A DNA stretch of 10,014 nt from JBOGEB01 sp050743125 (GTDB taxonomy: Bacteria; Actinomycetota; Nitriliruptoria; Euzebyales; Egibacteraceae): contig JBOGEB010000162.1 in NCBI GenBank assembly GCA_050743125.1, positions 1 through 10,014 of the forward strand, read 5' to 3'. The notes under the pieces are model-generated. The model made no database searches and had not been told where the DNA came from. It saw only the letters and a list, made by a program, of their open reading frames with translations. Position 1 is the first letter of the stretch; every line of letters begins with the position of its first letter. Made by a program: the position numbers and the translations under genes. Below, piece by piece: positions 6,204-10,014 of the stretch.

Positions 6204-7826
6204 GGCGGGAGACTCCGGGCTTGGGGCCGTTCCTCAGCCAGCTGGAGGCTCGGCTGGAGGACATGACGGCCGAGCGGTTGCGCGGCGCGCTGGTCGCCCA
6301 CGCCACGCGCCTGCCCGCAGCCGAGCGCACGGCGTTTCTCGCGATCTTCGACCCGCCCCCAGCGCCGCGCCACACCAAGAAGCAGGCCGACCCCGGGGAC
6401 CCGACGTTGCTGGACGACGTCGATGCGTTCCTCGCGGGTGACGTCGGCCAGGCCCGCGAGGCGTACCGGCGGCTGCTCGAGGCGCTGCGCTCCGAGTACG
6501 ACGAGGGCGGCTTTCCCGGCGCCGGCACGCCTGAGGACGTGCTCGGCGGCGTCGATGAGGCCAAGCACCGCTACCTACGGACGGTGTGGGGAGCCGAGCC
6601 GGTCGCGGCGCGCGCGGCTGCGGTGGTGAAGACCGCCGAGAACCTCGGCAACGTAGATGACGAGCTCAGCCTGGTCGCGCTGAAGACAACTCGGCGCGAG
6701 CCGCTGCCTGATTTTGATCGCCCAGCTGCAGACGGTCGACCACAGCAGATATGGCTTCGGCGCGCAGGCCCGCCGAGCCCTCACCGAGGCAACCGAGCGG
6801 CATCGCGGTGTCGACGGGCTCGCGGACTTGGCTGGTATTCCAGGCCCGAACCAGGCGGAGGCGTATCGCGACTGGGCGGACGGGCTGGCCCGCGTAGGCC
6901 GGCTGACCGAAGCCGAGCAGACCGCCCGTCAGGCGCTGGAGCGGCTCGAGGCCCACGGCCGGGTCCAGGCCACGCTCGCCCAGCGCCTTGCCGCGCTTGC
7001 CGCCGCGCGCGGCGACGGTCCGGCGCTGCTGGAGGCTCGGCAGGCGGCCTGGCGCGCCGAGCCGACGCTGACGCGGCTGCTCAGCCTCATCGCCGTTGCT
7101 ACGGCGCTCGACTGCCGCGAGGAGGTGGTCGCCGCCGAGGCCGACCGCAGCGCCGCCGGTCCGCTGGCGGAGCGGCCTCCGCTGGCCGCAAGCGTGCTGT
7201 TGCTGGCCGGACGCGTCGGTGAGGCGATCGGTCTGCTCGACGGGCCGGACGTGCTCTCCTGGGGCCAGGGCTACTCTCCGGGACCGGTGATCGTGCCGTT
7301 CCTGCTGGTCGGCGGCAGCGATGCGATCAGCGACCCGCAGTGGAACGACCTGCTGCTGTTCGACCTGCTCGACGGCGCCAACGCCGCAGGCTGGCCGCGC
7401 CCCGGCTACGGCGCCAGCGAGAGCCTCGACGCCGTGCCCGAGCCCTGGCGACCCGCCGACGACGCATCAGAGCACTTCCGCGCCGTTCCCCGCGACGACC
7501 TGCTCCTCTCGGCGCTGCTGGTGGACGCGCTAAACCAGCACCCGTTCGACCCCGATGAGCGCAGGCAGTGGCTCGACGCCGCCCGCAAGTACGTCGAGGC
7601 GCGCGTGCACGACGTGGTGAGCGGCCAGCACCGTGGGGCTTACCAGCAGGCTGCGCACCTGGCCGCCGCATGCGCCGAGGCCATGGCGCTTGCCAGCGGC
7701 GGTCGCACGGCGCGGGAGTTCATCGACAGCCTCCACGCCCGCTACCCGCGGCACAGCGCCTTCCGCCGCGAGCTGCGACCCGCTGTCGCGGCGTCCCCGC
7801 TGCTCCACGTCACCAAGATCGGCTGA
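6200..7826 (+). pseudogene. Helical-repeat protein gene split by a +1 frameshift
   Basis: GTG 6200 overlaps the preceding stop (GTGA), so coupled translation is likely. The first ~171 codons (VRRETPGLGPFLSQLE... to EPLPDF) and the segment from about 6714 (LIAQLQTVDHSRYGFG... to LLHVTKIG, stop 7826) read as one protein of about 542 residues in two frames. The shift lies at GATTTTGATC (6710-6719): one extra base, or two missing ones, would join EPLPDF to IAQLQ. Without correction the first frame runs to 7222 with an Arg/Gly/Pro-rich out-of-frame tail. The N-terminal half has LLDDVDAFLAGDVGQAREAYRRLLEAL, and the second half has TPR-like hairpins (LARVGRLTEAEQTARQALERL). The C-terminal stretch HRGAYQQAAHLAAACAEAMAL followed by PRHSAFRREL resembles the SWIM protein tail. 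No catalytic motif is seen. The break may be a sequencing error, a real pseudogene or, less likely, programmed shifting. The ribosome site for GTG is not obvious beyond the coupling. Confidence 0.75.
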
Positions 7827-8206
7827 GCAGGCAGGCCGTTCACCCAGTCTCTGGTTTCAGGGCGAGTGAGGGGCCGTCGAGGTGTGCGAGCTGGCGCAGC
7901 GCCCCGTTTGCCACGGCCGACCCGCGAAGTGCTGGCCGCGGCTGTGGCTGCTGCCCGAGCCCGTAAGGCAGAAGGTCGGCGTCGATCGCCTGGGCCAGCG
8001 TCACCGCTTCAGCGCAGGCGGCGTGCCAGCCCCGCACGGACTGACGGAACTCGAGGGGCGCCGCGAGATCGCAGAGGCGCTACTCGAGACGCAGGATTCG
8101 ACGAGGTCGCCGGGCGAGTCGACTCTTGTCCACGGTCTCCTGGAACGCTCCCACGCTGACCAGGCGCGACCCGGCTGCGCGTCTCGCCCAAATGGTGCGT
8201 GAACCT
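7827..8206 (-). other. Intergenic stretch with a possible minus-strand gene remnant
   Basis: No convincing gene lies between the helical-repeat gene and the AbiE module. The minus strand has an open frame from a TAG at 8080-8082 to a stop at 7840-7842. It reads LCDLAAPLEFRQSVRGWHAAC and later ALRQLAHLDGPSLALKPETG, with mostly G/C third positions and protein-like composition. Its only start candidate, GTG 8037, has no ribosome site. The same frame is also open upstream of the TAG (AFQETVDKSRLARR, back to a stop at 8206-8208), so it could be the decayed 3' end of a longer gene. The plus strand is open too (7882-8202, Cys/Trp/His-rich), as expected of an antisense shadow. I do not recognise either product. 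Confidence 0.3.
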
Positions 8207-8271
8207 CAATAGAAACTGTAGTTTGGCGGGGATGCTCGACTTGAATCTACAAGGTCTGCAGAGGTCACAGC
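8207..8271 (+). promoter_or_regulatory. Putative AbiE promoter/operator and ribosome site
   Basis: This is one of the few AT-rich patches of the window. AAACT (8213-8217) and AGTTT (8220-8224) form a short inverted repeat, and TGTAG (8217-8221) pairs with CTACA (8247-8251) across 25 bases. AbiEi antitoxins are known to repress their own promoter by binding inverted repeats, so an operator here is plausible; no individual -10 or -35 is certain. AGAGG (8260-8264) is seven bases before the GTG at 8272 and serves as ribosome site. Confidence 0.4.
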
Positions 8272-8867
8272 GTGTCCGCTGACCGCCAGAACCTCCGTCG
8301 CCGGCTCGCCGCCATCGCGGCGACCCAGTCAGGTCACTTCACGGCGGGCCAAGCACTGCGGGTCGGCTGCTCGTATCAGGCGCAGAAGTACCACACCGAT
8401 CGGGCAACTGGGTCAGGATCGAGCGAGGCATCTTTCGCCTGCCCGAGTGGCCAGTCGGGCGGCACGACGACCTCGTCCGGTGGTCGCTGTGGAGCCGCGG
8501 CCGCGCAGTCGTGTCTCATGAGACCGCCCTGTCGGTCCACGAGGTGGGGGACGCGAACCCTGCCGTCGTCCACCTCACGGTGCCGTTCAACTTCCGCGCT
8601 CGAGCGCGTGGCGTGCGGCTGCACCATGGCGTCCTGCCGGAGTACGACGTGCTGGAGCATGCGGGCTTCCGCGTCACCACGGTGCTGCGGACTGTGCTCG
8701 ACGTGGCGGCCGGCAACCTCGACCTGAACCTACTCGCGACCGCGATCGACGACGCCGTGGAGCACGGGATGATCACCACGCAGGCACTCCGCGGGCGGGC
8801 AGACGAATTCGGGCCGCATGCCGCGCTACGGATCGAACGCGCCCTGCGGACGAGGGATCCAGCATGA
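8272..8867 (+). pseudogene. AbiEi-family type IV antitoxin, frameshifted
   Basis: With one base restored this reads as a complete AbiEi antitoxin of about 198 residues. The N-terminal winged helix is clear: LAAIAATQSGHFTAGQAL, then KYHTDR continuing as NWVRIERGIFRLPEWP in the next frame. A C-terminal domain follows (RAVVSHETALSVHEVGDANP, HLTVPFNFRARARG, TVLRTVLDVAAGN). In this family the antitoxin does not bind the toxin: AbiEi represses the operon and counteracts the AbiEii effect. The break is at CGGGC (8401-8405): a lost G would restore D-R-G-N-W, the usual wording of the wing. Start GTG 8272 has AGAGG upstream. The stop overlaps the ATG of the toxin gene (ATGA, 8864-8867), the standard coupled arrangement. 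As written, the winged helix is followed by a nonsense tail and the C-terminal domain has no own start with a ribosome site, so the gene is probably inactive unless the lost G is an assembly error. Confidence 0.85.
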
Positions 8868-9673
8868 GGTACACGAGCGCCGCGGCGCTCCGGGAGGCGC
8901 TGGAGGCACGACTGGCCGCCGAGTCCGCGAGGCCCGAATCGACCTGCAGCGGCTGCGCCGACGGGCGGTGTTCGAGCGGGCGCTCGTCCGGCTCGTTCGC
9001 GCAGGGACCGGTCGGTGGGTCCTCAAGGGTGGCATGGCTCTGAGGGTGGCATGGCTCTGGAGGTCCGCCTGCGGAACCGCGCCAGGGCGACGAAAGACCT
9101 CGACCTCGCGCTGCAGGGTTCGACAGCCACAGGCGAGGAGGTCCGGGCGCTCCTGGTCGAGTCCTTGTCCGTCGACGCCGATGGTGACCGCTTCAAGTTC
9201 CGCGTTGGCCGCCGGTCCCGATCCAGGCCGACGAGGCCGGACGGCCGGGCTGGCGTTTCAGCGTGGAGGCACGCCTCGCAGGCCGGGAGTTCGCCCGTGT
9301 GCGAATGGACGTGGTGGCCCGCACCGACGAGCTGAGCTCGACGGAACGCCTCGAGCTGCCGGGCGTGCTGTCCTTTGCCGACCTGGAGACCAGAACCATC
9401 GACGTGGTCACCCGAGAGCAGCACTTCGCGGAGAAGCTGCACGCGCTGACCCGCACCTACGCTGACGGGCACAGCAGCCGAGTCAAGGACCTTCCCGACC
9501 TGCTGCTGCTGATCAGCGACGGGCTCGCCGCCTCTGGCGCCCTGCTCGAGACCGTCCGGCACGTGTTCGCCGTCCGGGCAACGCATCCGATCCCTCGCGA
9601 GTTGCCTGACCCGCCGGCCGGCTGGACCCTCGTCCTGGCGACCGGCGATCAGGAGGACGCCGACTGTGGCTAG
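8864..9673 (+). pseudogene. AbiEii/AbiGii-family nucleotidyltransferase toxin, multiply frameshifted
   Basis: Begins at ATG 8864 inside the antitoxin stop (MRYTSAAALREALEARLAAES). Three breaks follow: loss of about one base near 8924-8934, a 17-bp tandem duplication at 9026-9059, and loss of a C near 9209-9210. Joining the frames gives a recognisable AbiEii protein. Parts are DLQRLRRRAVFERALVRLV; the nucleotidyltransferase signature LKGGMALEVRLRNRARATKDLDLAL, with the GG of the G-loop and the DLD metal-binding acids; PPVPIQADEAGRPGWRFSVE; and the late EKLHALTRTYADGHSSRVKD with DLLLL. AbiEii enzymes transfer nucleotides to targets such as tRNA acceptor stems and act in phage abortive infection. 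The C-terminus (GWTLVLATGDQEDADCG) seems about 30 residues shorter than usual, so the 3' end may also be altered. No frame encodes the G-loop, DLD and C-terminal motifs together, so the toxin is almost certainly dead as written. Confidence 0.85.
9026..9059 (+). repeat. 17-bp exact tandem duplication inside the toxin G-loop codons
   Basis: AGGGTGGCATGGCTCTG is present at 9026-9042 and again at 9043-9059. It encodes the KGGMAL motif of the nucleotidyltransferase; one copy gives the expected KGGMALEVRLR, while two copies shift the frame by 17 bases. This looks like a replication-slippage duplication that disrupts the active site. Confidence 0.95.
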
Positions 9674-9767
9674 ACACACCCAGCCGGCCGTCGCGACCTC
9701 ACCGCAGGTCGCAGCGGCGGTCATCATGCCGCGCGACATCATGCGCAAGGACGCGGGGCTCAACGGC
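9666..9767 (+). pseudogene. 5' remnant of a type I restriction-modification HsdM-like gene
   Basis: GTG 9666 is preceded by a strong AGGAGG (9651-9656) at nine bases and overlaps the toxin stop by eight bases. The first 34 residues are VARHTQPAVATSPQVAAAV followed by RDIMRKDAGLNG. The RDxMRKDxGLNG block is the known start of one class of HsdM N6-adenine methyltransferase subunits, where it is normally followed by a D-x-D-R-x-P segment and about 450 further residues. Here the match stops at GLNG and continues as MKARPESSDE, unlike the family; the frame then runs antisense to the transposase until the window ends. Only the very N-terminus of the helical domain remains, with no SAM-binding or NPPF motif, so it cannot be active. 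Identification rests on about 12 residues, so moderate confidence. Confidence 0.5.
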
Positions 9768-9792
9768 ATGAAGGCGCGGCCAGAATCGAGCG

Positions 9793-9843
9793 ATGAGACC
9801 TCGCATCTACTGGACGATCATCCTCGCGCTCCTCGCGACGCTA
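9793..9843 (+). pseudogene. N-terminus of a signal-peptide or membrane-protein ORF cut by IS630
   Basis: From ATG 9793 the reading is MRPRIYWTIILALLATL. It has basic residues followed by a 13-residue hydrophobic stretch, the look of a signal peptide or first membrane helix. The frame reaches the putative IS end at TA 9842-9843 and then continues as VGQSLKSFG... into the antisense of the transposase, stopping at 9916-9918. The original downstream part should lie beyond the insertion sequence, outside the window. The upstream ribosome site is weak. The protein family cannot be told from 17 residues. Confidence 0.4.
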
Positions 9844-10014
9844 GTTGGTCAGTCGCTGAAGTCTTTTGGGCCATCTTTGTGCGGGACAGGATCTCATCGG
9901 CGGTCTTGGTCCACTTGAACGGCTCACACCGCCCGTTCCAGCCGCCAATGAACAAGTCGACCGCGCCAACCAGGTCGTCCACCGACACGAACGCGCCCCG
10001 GCGGATCGCCTGAC
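9818..10014 (-). CDS. IS630-family transposase, C-terminal part (runs off window)
   Basis: Reading the minus strand from the window edge gives QAIRRGAFVSVDDLVGAVDL, then FIGGWNGRCEPFKWTKTADE and ILSRTKMAQKTSATD. WN...PF.WTKTADEIL is the hallmark C-terminus of IS630-family DDE transposases, which cut and join at TA dinucleotides. The catalytic acids lie further upstream, outside the window. The frame continues after SATD for a dozen residues (QLASRGARG, stop 9818-9820), probably into flanking host DNA, because these transposases usually end close to the element tip. Whether the element is intact cannot be judged. This part has no frameshift. Confidence 0.88.
   Translation of the reverse strand, partial: QAIRRGAFVSVDDLVGAVDLFIGGWNGRCEPFKWTKTADEILSRTKMAQKTSATDQLASRGARG
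9842..10014 (-). mobile_element. IS630-family insertion sequence, one end
   Basis: The element is identified from its transposase 3' end. The proposed tip is TA at 9842-9843, just after the codons for the usual C-terminus (plus strand TAGTTGGTCAGTCGCTG). This is an inference from the TA target preference of the family and from the hydrophobic ORF that is interrupted at that point. The other tip, the matching terminal inverted repeat and the second TA are outside the window. Confidence 0.6.

Noticed and set aside
7882..8202. 106-residue plus-strand ORF
   Set aside because: Cys/Trp/His-rich composition, no ribosome site, and the opposite strand gives a more protein-like reading.

Overview
The window is very GC-rich, with GTG and TTG starts and G/C-ending codons, which points to a high-GC actinobacterium. 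A deep lineage such as Thermoleophilia is possible, but that is a guess. No rRNA, tRNA or CRISPR array is visible.

Left part (1-1496): an unusual 40-bp perfect palindrome with an extra repeat arm, then a minus-strand gene for a cobalamin-type periplasmic-binding-fold protein (289-1239) without a signal peptide. Its upstream region, shared with the next divergent gene, carries three exact 11-bp tandem repeats.

Centre (1497-7826): four plus-strand genes that look like one functional neighbourhood. They encode a SWIM zinc-finger protein with a helical-repeat tail (1497-3203), a large 673-residue protein of no named function (3473-5494), a DUF6398-type protein (5718-6203) and a helical-repeat protein (6200-7826). 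The last overlaps its predecessor by a GTGA coupling motif and is broken by a +1 frameshift near 6710-6716. The SWIM protein and the last protein appear to end in the same kind of C-terminal module, which ties the two ends of the cluster together. I know of no assigned function for this set. It is the best candidate here for an undescribed system.

Right part (7827-10014): a decaying defence region. It holds an AbiEi/AbiEii (type IV toxin-antitoxin) pair whose two genes overlap by ATGA but are broken by three apparent one-base losses and a 17-bp tandem duplication. Next comes the first ~34 codons of what looks like a type I restriction-modification HsdM gene, then the start of a small signal-peptide or membrane-protein ORF cut at a TA dinucleotide by an IS630-family element. 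The 3' end of that element's transposase (minus strand) runs off the window.

Several breaks are single-base changes, some in short homopolymers, so sequencing or assembly error competes with true pseudogene decay. The 17-bp duplication, the truncated hsdM and the IS insertion are harder to explain as base-calling error.
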